NCBI GenBank assembly: GCA_950097015.1
Contig: CATNEN010000038.1
Span: 11,821,001-11,885,000 of the forward strand
Reading direction: 5' to 3'
From: Macrostomum hystrix
Lineage: Eukaryota > Platyhelminthes > Macrostomidae
Length of the DNA: 64,000 nucleotides
How positions within the stretch are numbered: position 1 is the first letter of the stretch; every line of letters starts with the position of its first letter. The position numbers were made by a program, and so were the translations under genes. The notes below the pieces were generated by a model. The model searched no databases and was not told the DNA's origin. It saw only the letters and a list, made by a program, of their open reading frames with translations. Of this stretch, positions 52,613 to 64,000 are shown piece after piece.

Positions 52613-54500
52613 CTGGAAGCAGTTCAGGTGGTCGACAGTTCGAATCCTGCTTATAGTCCAAAGATAATTAAATTATATTAATTTTAATATAGCTGTGGTG
52701 CCACTGGCACAGCAACGTTATACAAGCCACAATACTAAAGCTTTTCTCTAACTATTCAATATATGCTCATTTAAATTACAATAAAATTGTGTTTGTTTTG
52801 AAAGATGTTTTACTTAAATACTAAAGTAGAGAAAATCATTATGCCTTGTTGTTGTTAGCTAAAACAAATTATATTAGGCTCAAGAAATATAGCAGAATGT
52901 GTTTTAGAATTAATTTACTTTTTATTTAAAAGAAAACTTTAAAAGTTAATGTGTAACACTAGGCTAAAAAAGCAAATAATAAAATATGAAGTTGAAATAT
53001 AAAGATAAATGTTATACATAAATAGGAAAATTATAATCAGAGATTTGAGACATATTTATATTCATAATGATGATAGCTAGATATAAGATATTTCAGAGAT
53101 AAATAAATTTAAGGAAACTTACAATATGTGAATAACTATTTAGTTATACATCAGAGAAATATGAGTGCTAAACTTAGATTTAAGGAACACCAGATTGACT
53201 GTAATACTTTCAGCTAATCAGTTGCCATGCCATGCCCACAGCGACCACTTGTACAAAAAATACCACAATCTCATAAAGTAAGAATTTACAATAATTTTAT
53301 TATAATATAGACTGAGGATACTATATAGAATCCCAAAAACTAAAAAAGCAGCAGCAGAATGGTTTGCTATTATTAATATTATTTATTTATTTGCTAATAG
53401 ATTTAAAAATTTATCTAATTAATCTAAAACCAACTATAGCTACATAGCTACACTTATTTGAATGAGAACAAACAATAATTAGCTAACTATCAACTCTAGT
53501 AAGAAAGAATACTATTAATTATCTTAGCCTTTGTCTTACTAAAAATAATTTAAATCCACGAAGCTCAGTTAGCTAGTTTTTTTGTGTTGTGACAACCTCA
53601 CCAAAACAATACAACACGTAAACGAACAGGAAAGCTAACCACAGCTAGAGGCGCTTCCTTAGGCACAGGGAATATTGTTAACCGAAATTGATCGGGTCGA
53701 TAACTTTAAGTTAATTACAACACATCGTTGCTGCTGCGTGTTTTGCCAAATAATTTGAATAGGCAAGTTTTATGAGTTAAAACAACCTCCTAGAAAAAAG
53801 CAGTTATAAAGCTACCTCAGCTCAAAATTATAAACACTCTCAGTTTCTAAGAAAATGGGCTACTTTAAACTGATAACGATGTAACCATTTAAACAAGTGA
53901 CAAACGTGTTTCTCAAGTTTCACAGAAATAAATAGTTTTGCTTCTGATTCTAGCTCATTTAGTTACTTGAGATGTTATATTTAAAACTAAAGAGTATTGG
54001 TAGAAAACTAAGTTTAAATAGCAAAACGCTGCTCGTTGCGTGACGCCTGTATTTGTGCGGAAAACGACTAGTACTACATCTATTAATTGTGACTGATAGT
54101 CTTTTTGGGATCTAGAAATACATCTTATATTGACATAGCTTAATTAAGCGTATATTTTCTACAGATTTCCATTGACAAAGCTTGTTTTTGTTATTCGTAT
54201 AGTACTTATATTTTAGCAGAAACAGCTCAATCATAATAGCTAGCTTTATAAATATAAATTTAAAGCCGATTTAGACCCGCTGTTATCACTTTTATTTGAG
54301 CCTAATTATCTTCGTTTTTCGTGTTTTGTAGAACTAGAGTAGATTTTCTCCTAAATTTAAATTTAAACATTTGTGGCTACTAGTCTGCCTGAATTTCGCT
54401 AGCTTAACCTTCTAAATCTAAACTTGTTTTTCAACTGTGTGTTTAGCTAGGCCCCCCTATTCGAGTTGAAGTTTACAAATTTGATACCTAAGTTCGCAGC
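52613..54500. other. Intergenic region between divergent GMF and importin beta-1
   Basis: AT-rich. At 52625-52660 gtcgacagttcgaatcctgc resembles a tRNA box B, probably a SINE remnant, as no box A or cloverleaf is seen. The plus-strand AG of ttcgcag is one base before the importin ATG. No other features recognised. Confidence 0.4.
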
Positions 54501-57500
54501 ATGAGTATAGTCAACGTTTTAGAGAACACATTATCTCAAGGTAAGCTGCTCTACTTAAATTTGATTTTCTCTTTCACTAATAGGCCTAAAAGTCATGGTC
54601 AGCTAAGCTAGTCCTTGTACCCATCTATGTCCAAGGAATCTAATTTGGGTCCTTGCCTAGCTATAGTATTACCCTATTTTGTTATCAACACATTTTATCC
54701 TGTAGTAGGCCTAGGCCTACTACAACTTTTATCATAAATACACTTCTTGTAGGGCCATAACATTCTGAAACATAAATGTTTTAGAATAATATGTTCTGAC
54801 AGTTCTCATCCTTTTTCAAAATAGTCATTTTGTCTGCTAAGTTTATTTATATGTTATATATATTGTCATTATACTAAATAGATATAAAATTTGAAGATAA
54901 GATAAGCAGATTGGATCTACAAGTTTTAGATATGTTGAAACTTTACTATTGCTATTACTATTTACTATGCTTTTCTATTCTTTTGATCTAATAGCTTGCT
55001 ATATTTTCTGAAATTAGAACCATTTTTTATTATCAAGGTGAATATGCACAATTATTAAATTTAGTTTGCAAATGGTTCCAATTAAGCTGAAACAAGAAGC
55101 CTTGCAAAAGAGTTTTAATAGCAGCATACAGATAGTATCATAAGTATAATTTTAAAAAGTTTACCTATGTAATAATCTACTCGGGTGTGTCATAAGTAAT
55201 GTCACTGAGGGTAAAACAGACCAACTAACAATCGCAGATGAACGAAACTGTATCAATCAACAGCATAGTGTCCCCCAATATCAATCACCCTCTGGCAGTG
55301 CTGGTACAGCTTCTCTACCTTAGCCTGCAGGTGTTTTTTCTTCCAGCTGTCGGAACCAGTGCAACGCGGCTTCTTTGACCTCATCATGGTTTGCGAAACT
55401 TCTCTGGGAAAAGTCTGCCTTCAGCCATTTAAAGAGAAACCTGTCGCACAAGTTGAAGTCTGGGCTGTAGGGACTCTGCCAGAGCAGATTTACTTGCCGT
55501 CCAGCCAGAAAATCCAAAACAGCCTGACAGGTGTGGGGCCGTGCATTGTCCATCTGCCACAGAACTTCGTTCAGGTGAATCGGGTTTGACCGGAGCGTGC
55601 GCCAGAGGTTCCCAGTGTGTCGGACAAAGTCGATGAAGTACTGGCCATCAACCTTGGTGTTTGGCGGAGTTGTACAGATGGAGACTCGTTTGTTTGGCGT
55701 GAATGCCACCAGCATGTCTGAGATGGACCTCCTGGTCACAGTCAGCCTGGAGTCCCCAGCTCCCAGCCAGCAGCGATTGTCTGCCTTGCTGCTTTTGCCA
55801 TCCAGGTGGAGCCAGGTCTCATCCTCAACAACCAGGCAGTTTAGGATGTCATCCAAGCCCCGGCTGCTGAACACCTTGCGGATCTGATTGGCGCAGTTCA
55901 CACGGGCCTGATGTTGGTCCGCAGTGAGGTCATGGGGCACCCAGACCGAGCAGACGTTTCGGAGATGGAGATCCTCTGTCAAGATGCGATGGACTGTCTT
56001 GAAATCAATCTCCAAGCAGTCCGCTAGCTCCCTGACAGTCTGCCGCGGGTCTTCCTTGACCAGATCGCTGATGACTTCGATGTTCTCTATTGTCCTGGTT
56101 GAACATGGTCGTCCAGATCTGGCGGCATCTCCCAATTCGAACCCAGGATCAGTAAAGTTCTGAAACCACCTGTAAATTGTCCTGCGAGTTGGGCAGTTGT
56201 CTAGCAGTGTGTTCCGGAGATCCTCCTCTACTTCAAGTGCAGATTTTCCAAGCTTGAAGCGAATGAAAGCGTAGAACTGGATGTGCGTCTTGTCGTGATT
56301 CATGTTGAGTTTTGCTCATTGCAAAAAGAGGATTTCATCGCGTTGCGCTTGCTAAATCTGATTAACAAATTCTTGCGACAGTTTTGGCCATAGACATTAA
56401 AATTGCTGCTCAGGTGTGGTGGCAACTTCTCAATAAATGTACTTTCAGAATATAATATATTTGGATGATTATTGCTTTGGGTTCCCGCACAACAACCACA
56501 GTGACATTACTTATGACACACCCGTAGTATATGAGATATTTACACTTTGTCTTTCCATTTATTAATTTATAGAATAGTGCAGTGTATATATTAAGCAATT
56601 AAAAAACGAGTTAAAATAAAAATGAAAATTTTGCTGTCATTGCTAGTTTGGGGAACTTAAAATTCTAAATTTCAATCTATTGTAATAATAGGAAAACTTG
56701 GTACTCTTAGTAGTAATATATCAATAAAACTATAGAGTTTTAAATTCAGCACAAAAATAATGTATATTTTCTTTTAAGTTAAATTAATTTTTTACTATAA
56801 AGATGGAAATTTAGCTAGTTTTATGATTTTATTTGAAAATAAACTTTAATTGTGTTTTGGTTGCAAAGTTCTGTTTATTAAATTATGCTCTACAACATAT
56901 AAACTGCTATTATACTTTCTTGCGATGATTTTCATTTTAGACAAGGCGCAGCGTGAGACTGCATTAACATTTCTTCAGGATGCTGCTAATCAAAACTTGG
57001 TAAGCTGAATTTTTCACAAAAATGAAGAATGTGCAACAACAATCAAAGATGACATGCTATTTTCTTTGGATGTAAACATTTATTTGTGCATATTGCAACA
57101 TATTTTTGTTTGTTTAGGTGCAATTCCTGCGGCAACTGTCAGAAATCTTGCGCGATGTCAACAATGCGACTTTTGTGCGCATGCAGGCCGGCTTGCAGCT
57201 TAAGAATCAGCTCTATTCTAAGAATAACATTATCAAGCTGCAGCTCAGCAGTCGCTGGTTAATGATTCCTGAGGCCGATAGGAACTACATTAAAGATAAT
57301 GTGAGCTAACCAGTATTGTGTGCACTTTTATTGGGACTCAAAGCTAGAACCACAGTTAAGAGTAGAATCTAGCACCGCAGTTGAGAATTGAAGCTAGGAC
57401 TACAGTTGAGAATCGAAGCTAGGACTTCACTACTGTTAAGAATTGAAGCTAGGACCACAGTTGAGAATCGAAGCTAGGACTTCACTACTGTTAAGAATTG

Positions 57501-60500
57501 AAGCTAGGACCACAGTTGAGAATCGAAGCAAGCAAAGTAGCTGAGAATCGAAGCAAGCAAAGTAGCTGAGAATCGAAGCAAGCAAAGTAGCTGAGAATCG
57601 AAGCAAGCAAAGTAGCTGAGAATCGAAGCAAGCAAAGTAGCTAAGAATCGAAGCAAGCAAAGTAGCTGAGAATTGAAGCAAGCAAAGTAGCTAAGAATCG
57701 AAGCAAGCAAAGTAGCTGAGAATCGAAGCAAGCAAAGTAGCTGAGAATCGAAGCAAGCAAAGTAGCTGAGAATTGAAGCAAGCAAAGTAGCTGAGAATCG
57801 AAGCAAGCAAAGTAGCTGAGAATCAAAGCAAGCAAAGTAGCTGAGAATCTAAGCAAGCAAAGTAGCTGAGAATCGAAGCAAGCAAAGTAGCTGAGAATTG
57901 AAGCAAGCAAAGTAGCTGAGAATCGAAGCAAGCAAAGTAGCTGAGAATTGAAGCAAGCAAAGTAGCTGAGAATCGAAGCAAGCAAAGTAGCTGAGAATCA
58001 AAGCAAGCAAAGTAGCTGAGAATCGAAGCAAGCAAAGTAGCTGAGAATCGAAGCAAGCAAAGTAGCTGAGAATTGAAGCAAGCAAAGTAGCTAAGAATCG
58101 AAGCAAGCAAAGTAGCTGAGAATCAAAGCAAGCAAAGTAGCTGAGAATCGAAGCAAGCAAAGTAGCTGAGAATCAAAGCAAGCAAAGTAGCTGAGAATTG
58201 AAGCAAGCAAAGTAGCTAAGAATCGAAGCAAGCAAAGTAGCTAAGAATCGAAGCAAGCAAAGTAGCTGAGAATTGAAGCAAGCAAAGTAGCTAAGAATCG
58301 AAGCAAGCAAAGTAGCTGAGAATCAAAGCAAGCAAAGTAGCTGAGAATCGAAGCAAGCAAAGTAGCTGAGAATTGAAGCAAGCAAAGTAGCTGAGAATCG
58401 AAGCAAGCAAAGTAGCTGAGAATTGAAGCAAGCAAAGTAGCTAAGAATCGAAGCAAGCAAAGTAGCTAAGAATCGAAGCAAGCAAAGTAGCTGAGAATCA
58501 AAGCAAGCAAAGTAGCTAAGAATCAAAGCAAGCAAAGTAGCTAAGAATCGAAGCAAGCAAAGTAGCTAAGAATCGAAGCAAGCAAAGTAGCTGAGAATCA
58601 AAGCAAGCAAAGTAGCTAAGAATCAAAGCAAGCAAAGTAGCTAAGAATCGAAGCAAGCAAAGTAGCTGAGAATTGAAGCAAGCAAAGTAGCTAAGAATCG
58701 AAGCAAGCAAAGTAGCTGAGAATTGAAGCAAGCAAAGTAGCTAAGAATCGAAGCAAGCAAAGTAGCTAAGAATCGAAGCAAGCAAAGTAGCTGAGAATCA
58801 AAGCAAGCAAAGTAGCTAAGAATCAAAGCAAGCAAAGTAGCTGAGAATCAAAGCAAGCAAAGTAGCTGAGAATTGAAGCAAGCAAAGTAGCTAAGAATCA
58901 AAGCAAGCAAAGTAGCTGAGAATCGAAGCAAGCAAAGTAGCTAAGAATCGAAGCAAGCAAAGTAGCTAAGAATCGAAGCAAGCAAAGTAGCTGAGAATCG
59001 AAGCAAGGATCACAGCTTAAAATGGAACCTAAACGCTTTACCTGCGCAGTGCCTGCAAACCCTAGGCACTGAGGTGCAGAGCTCAGCGGCCCAGGCTGTT
59101 GCCTACATAGCCGTAATTGAACTACCGGCTGGCCAATGGGGCAACCTGATGCAGCTGCTAGTTCACAATGTTGTTGATCCGGCCAGTACACCATTGAAGA
59201 AGCAAGCCACCCTGCAGGCTATTGGCTACATCTGCCAGGATATTGTGAGTTTGTAATTGTTCATTTGTTTTAACATTTTAAATTCGTCATATCTGTCCTG
59301 TTGCTAAGCAGTTATTATTAAAACAGCCTGTCTTAAAAAGTTATTTTTAATTTTGCTTGCAGGCTAGATTTTACTTGATATTTGTTTAATGGACAATTAA
59401 GTGCAAATTGTTTGATAAAATTAAACTCGTTTAATTAGTTTAATTAGTGTAATTTAATCATTAAATTAAATTTCTAAATTTAATGAGTAATTTAGTAACA
59501 CCTTTACTCACCAATTTTGCACCCTTTTCAAACAACTTCGATGAAACTTCAATTCATTGTCAGTTGGTAAGATAAAAAAATAGAAAAGTTCGCTTATAAC
59601 ATATGCGACTATATCTACTTCCCACAGTATATGAATCATGAGTTTTTCCGAATTGATTTTTATACTTAACGCTATTAAATAAATAATTAGTATACTACTA
59701 TATATTCAATATTATTTCTGCTATCGCTTGCAGTAAATCAGTATTGCTTGCGTAATTTCAGTTTGATGTGCAATGTCTCACTATCTTCTCTTTAGATATT
59801 CAGGTTCAGCCTCATTATCTGTCCTCTAGACAATCAGGTTCAGCCTTACTATCTGTCCTCTAGATCTTCAGGTTCAGCCTCATTATCTGTCCTCTAGACA
59901 ATCAGGTTCAGCCTTACTATCTGTCCTCTAGATCTTCAGGTTCAGCCTCATTATCTGTCCTCTAGACAATCAGGTTCAGCCTCACTATCTGTCCTCTAGA
60001 TCTTTAGGTTCAGCCTCATTATCTGTCCTCTAGACAATCAGGTTCAGCCTCACTATCTGTCCTCTAGATCTTCAGGTTCAGCCTCATTATCTGTCCTCTA
60101 GATCTTCAGGTTCAGCCTCACTATCTGTCCTCTAGATCTTCAGGTTCAGCCTCATTATCTGTCCTCTAGATCTTCAGGTTCAGCCTCACTATCTGTCCTC
60201 TAGATCTTCAGGTTCAGCCTCATTATCTGTCCTCTAGACAATCAGGTTCAGCCTCACTATCTGTCCTCTAGATCTTTAGGTTCAGCCTCATTATCTGTCC
60301 TCTAGACAATCAGGTTCAGCCTTACTATCTGTCCTCTAGATCTTCAGGTTCAGCCTCATTATCTGTCCTCTAGATCTTCAGGTTCAGCCTCACTATCTGT
60401 CCTCTAGATCTTCAGGTTCAGCCTCACTATCTGTCCTCTAGATCTTCAGGTTCAGCCTCATTATCTGTCCTCTAGATCTTCAGGTTCAGCCTCACTATCT

Positions 60501-63500
60501 GTCCTCTAGATCTTCAGGTTCAGCCTCATTATCTGTCCTCTAGACAATCAGGTTCAGCCTCACTATCTGTCCTCTAGATCTTCAGGTTCAGCCTCATTAT
60601 CTGTCCTCTAGACAATCAGGTTCAGCCTCACTATCTGTCCTCTAGATCTTCAGGTTCAGCCTCATTATCTGTCCTCTAGATCTTCAGGTTCAGCCTCATT
60701 ATCTGTCCTCTAGATCTTCAGGTTAAGCCTCATCATCTGTCCTCTAGATCTTCAGATTCGGTATCCTTAAACTTTCCCCATATCTCCCACAAGGGCACTA
60801 TATTTCACTGAAAGGATTTTGCTGGTGTGCTTATTTACTTTAAAATGCTAAGCGTGAAGCTTGCTTTAGACTTCCGTTTTCGTGGAATTTTCCTAATAAT
60901 TTAAATTGATTTTCTCTAACTCTGGTGTGAGGTAAACAATCAGTTAGCAACTCGCTGTCTAATTTGTTGTACGTCCTACTCGCAGTAGTTTAGCCATTTT
61001 TGTGGATTTCAATTGTTAATTATTGTTTAACTAATTAAGCTAGTGATTTTTTAAGCGCATCCCATAGGTTATCCAATATGTTGTGGCTCTTCCTTATTCA
61101 TTAATGGGATATGCACGTAATTCGGATACAAATATTATTTTATTACACGGTGTTCTTCTTAGTTTAATAAATCGTTAAATAGAAAATTTAACAGTTAACT
61201 GAATGGTATTTAGCTGCAAGAAACAGTCAAGAGGCTTATAGCGCTGGTCCCTTCTTACTTTGAGGTCTTGAGTTCGAATCTTAGATAGGAAATTGCATCT
61301 TTAAGAAAGACTGCTTAGTTCACAATCCTCCAGTTCTTTAAAACATATCGGCTGGCAGCCTATTTGCAAGTTATTAACAAGTTGCGAGTTACAATTTGTT
61401 GCCACGCTAAATGCCTAATGCAATATCTGTCATTAGATTGCATTGCAGATCTATAACACCCACGATTCTGGTTTGAGCAGAGCTCAAATTTCAGATAAGT
61501 GTAGATGAATGATGAGTAAGTCATAAATAGATCATATTTCACCCGCCAACACCCGCCCAGGAGCCAAACTTCCTATCAGCGCAGAGCAATGAGATCCTGA
61601 CGGCCATTGTCAACGGCATGAAGAAAGAGGAACCAAACAGCAATGTCCGCCTGGCCGCCACACAGGCCCTGCTAAACAGTCTGGAATTCACCAAGCAGAA
61701 CTTTGACATTGACGCTGAACGGCATTACATAATGCAGGTGGTTTGCGAGGCCACCCAGTGCGCCGAGGTGCAGATAAAAGTTGCAGCACTGCAATGCTTG
61801 GTGAAGATTATGAGCCTGTATTATCAGTACATGGAGACATACATGAACCAGGCCCTGTTTGCTGTGAGTAGTCTTCTGCTTATATTTTCTATCACTATTA
61901 CGAGTAATTGCTATAGTATTGCTATTAATTAATACCTCAATTGTTTCTAATGGAGACTTCAAGAAGTGCCCCAGCTATTTTAAGCCATTTCAAACTGCGG
62001 TGCATGAAACAAGTCTCCGACATCATCTTTCGCAGGCTGAGAACAACGGGGTGATTGTTACTTGAGATTCATTCGTTATTTCCCCGCTACTCTGACCTGC
62101 TACATTGAAATTTGAAAAAGCACTTATAAATAGTCTAAGACCTGTTATGGATAACTGAAATATCGCTTAGGCCAATTACCAGTTTGGTTAAGATAACTGA
62201 CTATCTGTTGGGATATCTGATCTATCTGTTGGGATATCTGATCTATCTGTTGGGATATCTGATCTATCTGTTGGGATATCTGATCTATCTGTTGGGATAT
62301 CTGATCTATCTGTTGGGATATCTGATCTATCTGTTGGGATATCTGATCTATCTGTTGGGATATCTGATCTATCTGATCCAGAAGATCTTTTGGGATAACT
62401 AACATATCTGTTGGGATATCTAGAAAAAGGTTCGGTGGCAGAGCGGTTAACGCTTTTGCCTCTCGCACAACGGTCCCAAAGTTCGATTCCACGGCGAGGC
62501 CACATTTATTTGGGGCGCAGTCGCGGAGAGAAGGCTTGGGGGCTTGTCGTGCAATTTACGCCCTTAAGGGTCAACCCCAAGGTACTGGGAAGTGTACACT
62601 GCCTGACGATGATAAAGTCAAGGTAGATGTACACACCTGTGTGAGTGTGTGCTCAGGAGTCAGTGAAATGGGCAGAATTGCCTCCTCGCTGGCTTCGGGT
62701 CTAGTGTCACCAAATGATGTGCCATTGCCCGCAGCCCTCCTGCAATAATAACAATAATAATATAATTTCTAGAAGATCTGTTGGGATAATTGGTAACTAA
62801 CATATCTGTTGGGGATAACAAAGACAGTTAAATCATAGTAAATTTCGTTAGAACAGAAGTCAAATAATAACCCAACAGCTTGGGGGCTCGTTAAATCGGT
62901 ATTTTAACCGCCAACTTCTCAATCCCAGATCACATACGAAGCCATGAAAAGCGACGTGGAAGAAGTGGCCCTGCAAGGCATCGAATTCTGGTCAACCGTG
63001 TGCGAGGAAGAAATCGACCTGGCCATAGACGAGCAGGAGAGCGAAGAGAAGGGCCTGCCGCCCACAGTCAGCAGCAAGCACTACGCCAGGGGCGCCCTGC
63101 CCTACCTGCTGCCCATCCTCACCGCCACCCTCACCCGCCAGGAGGAGCAGGACGATGAGGATGACTGGGGACCGTGCAAGGCCGCCACCGTCTGCCTGAT
63201 GCTGTTGGCTCAGTGCGTCGGCGACGCTATTGTCTCTCCTCTGCTGCCATTTGTCACTGAGCACATCCGCTCCCAGGACTGGCGCTTCCGGTGAGCTCAG
63301 TGATCCGTTGTGCTGGTTGGGTTGCTAAGGTTTTCTAGCCAGATCCCGAACTCTCCCAGATCCTCAGGTTAGATCCCGAACAATCCCAGATTCTCAGGTT
63401 AGATCCCGAACAATCCCAGATCCTCAGGTTAGATCCCGAACTCTCCCAGATCCTCAGGTTAGATCCCGAACTCCCTGACATCCTCAGGTTAGATCCCGAA

Positions 63501-64000
63501 CTCTCCCAGATCCTCAGGTTAGATCCCGAACAATCCCAGATCCTCAGGTTAGATCCCGAACTCTCCCAGATCCTCAGGTTAGATCCCGAACTCCCTGAGA
63601 TACTCAGGTTAGATCCCGAACTCTCCCAGATCCTCAGGTTAGATCCCAAATTCCTCTTAGATTCTCAGGTTAGATCCCGAACTAGATCCCACATTTCTAG
63701 ATCACTATAGAGTGTCTAGAATAGAATGTTAGTTTTCAGTGCATAATTATAATTCCTGTGTATTACAACTCAGTACTAACAATGACAATTTCGCAGCGAC
63801 GCCGCCGTCATGTCATTCGGCTGCATCCTTGAGGGACCGGACCCCGACAATCTTCGCAATCTCGTTGAAAACGCTCTGCCGGTCATCATTGAACTGCTGC
63901 GCGATCCATCCAACGTGGTTCGCGACACCTCCGCCTGGACGATCGGCCGCGTGCTGGACACCCTGCCAGCTTTGGTGGTGCAGGATAAATTCCTCAGCCC
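54501..64000 (+). CDS. KPNB1: Importin subunit beta-1 (5' half, continues past the window)
   Basis: Importin beta carries cargo, directly or through importin alpha, across the nuclear pore and is released by RanGTP. Seven exons are visible, all phase-consistent: 54501-54540, 56941-56999, 57118-57300, 59050-59244, 61561-61863, 62929-63290 and 63797 to the end, about 448 residues (human total 876). The start [13 protein letters not shown] corresponds to human MELITILEKTVS. Diagnostic HEAT-repeat stretches are [78 protein letters not shown], the acidic loop [16 protein letters not shown] and [15 protein letters not shown]. The C-terminal half lies outside the window. Introns 3, 4, 5 and 6 each carry a different minisatellite, intron 1 a mariner and intron 5 a SINE. 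Confidence 0.97.
55180..56527 (-). mobile_element. mariner element (DD34D) in importin beta-1 intron 1
   Basis: Inverted ends cgggtgtgtcataagtaatg (55182 onward) and its complement ending at 56525 bound a 1.35-kb element flanked by TA. The ends differ by one base of spacing next to the TA. The transposase lies antisense to the host gene. Size, termini and protein are all those of a classic mariner. Confidence 0.92.
55320..56303 (-). pseudogene. mariner transposase, catalytic core intact, C-terminal frameshift
   Basis: A 327-codon frame starts [20 protein letters not shown]. It contains the paired helix-turn-helix region ([13 protein letters not shown] and [20 protein letters not shown]) and the DDD triad in [18 protein letters not shown] and [15 protein letters not shown]. 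Near the end the frame changes: after HWFRQ the reading frame gives EEKTPAG and a stop. The next frame continues with [15 protein letters not shown] through to a stop near 55256, as mariner C-termini do. One extra base around 55345-55352 explains this. Activity is uncertain because only the tail is altered. Confidence 0.85.
57340..59010. repeat. 25-bp minisatellite in importin beta-1 intron 3
   Basis: About 60 copies of ctgagaatcgaagcaagcaa plus agtag. The left edge has longer related units (gaagctaggaccacagttgagaatc). Substitutions at three positions (g/a, c/t) recur in groups, suggesting local higher-order amplification, for example around 58440-58640. Confidence 0.95.
59245..59795. other. 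Importin beta-1 intron 4, non-repetitive left part
   Basis: AT-rich, with taattaaatt-type runs at 59420-59490. Nothing else seen. Confidence 0.3.
59798..60760. repeat. 34-bp minisatellite in importin beta-1 intron 4
   Basis: About 28 copies of atcttcaggttcagcctcac plus tatctgtcctctag. Units with gacaatcagg alternate with gatcttcagg in places, giving a loose 68-bp dimer on the left side. The unit is C/T-rich and ends in an acceptor-like tctgtcctctag on the sense strand. Confidence 0.95.
60770..61560. other. Importin beta-1 intron 4, right part, with SINE-like remnant
   Basis: AT-rich. At 61225-61330 gaggtcttgagttcgaatct (box B-like) followed by gcatctttaagaaagactgc suggests a family B SINE remnant. 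The acceptor for exon 5 is cacccgcccag ending 61560. Confidence 0.4.
62205..62420. repeat. 21-bp minisatellite in importin beta-1 intron 5
   Basis: About nine copies of ggatatctgatctatctgtt plus g, and related flanking words to 62420 and at 62770-62820. The SINE at 62429 is inserted into it. Open frames through it result from the 21-bp period. Confidence 0.93.
62429..62763 (+). mobile_element. tRNA-derived SINE (family A), best-preserved full-length copy
   Basis: Box A tggcagagcgg (62436-62446) and box B gttcgattcc (62481-62490) are intact, 34 nt apart, as in a Pol III promoter. A ggcgcagtcgcggagagaag body and an (aat)n tail (62747-62762) follow. Flanks share tctagaa, a likely target duplication within the 21-bp array. 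It is the reference copy for the family in this window. Confidence 0.93.
63335..63685. repeat. 30-bp minisatellite in importin beta-1 intron 6
   Basis: Eleven or so copies of cccagatcctcaggttagat plus cccgaactct, with gaacaat and ctccctga variants. Each unit contains ctctcccag and tcctcag, both acceptor-like on the sense strand. Confidence 0.93.

Noticed and set aside
57436-59194. Many 60-115-codon minus-strand frames rich in Leu and Ala
   Set aside because: They derive from the 25-bp array in importin beta-1 intron 3.

Overview
The window is a stretch of animal (metazoan) nuclear genome. It holds split genes with GT-AG introns, metazoan gene families, tRNA-derived SINEs, hAT and Tc1/mariner elements, and an unusual density of minisatellites. 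Most start codons lie 1 to about 46 nt downstream of a good AG acceptor, which fits spliced-leader trans-splicing. Together with the repeat content this suggests a free-living flatworm (Macrostomum-like), but the species is an inference. No bacterial or viral genes were seen.

Layout, left to right. Two alternative last exons of tropomyosin (+, 526-608 and 4112-4194) are separated by two minisatellites. A five-exon EF-hand-type rhomboid protease (-, 9348-5707) includes a 24-nt microexon. Exons of a LIM-domain protein (-, 12056-10188) follow, then a hAT MITE whose interior has become a minisatellite (12332-13333), SINEs and a broken Tc1 transposase (14079-15066). Next come a candidate presequence exon (+, 15303), a candidate coiled-coil gene (-, 20486-16942), a cluster of six CCAAT boxes, a second hAT MITE (21740-22110) and NF-YA (+, 22988-24165). 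Stand-alone MoaC/MOCS1B (-, 27007-26127), RBM39 (-, 34264-29519), ceramide glucosyltransferase (+, 37032-44619), glycerate kinase (-, 50373-48221) and glia maturation factor (-, 52582-52172) follow. The 5' half of importin beta-1 (+, 54501 to the window end) carries a mariner in intron 1.

The genes are unrelated housekeeping functions: muscle/cytoskeleton, intramembrane proteolysis, CCAAT-box transcription, molybdenum cofactor, splicing, glycosphingolipid synthesis, serine/glycerate metabolism, Arp2/3 regulation and nuclear import. They do not form a pathway or operon. What unites the region is repeat structure: many larger introns and intergenic gaps carry their own private minisatellite, often built on a pyrimidine-AG motif.

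The points most worth checking are a frame-breaking 37-nt cassette exon in RBM39, a ceramide glucosyltransferase lacking the usual second catalytic Asp, a 1,238-bp tandem duplication containing a solo-LTR-like element, hAT MITEs that seeded minisatellites, and the CCAAT cluster upstream of NF-YA.
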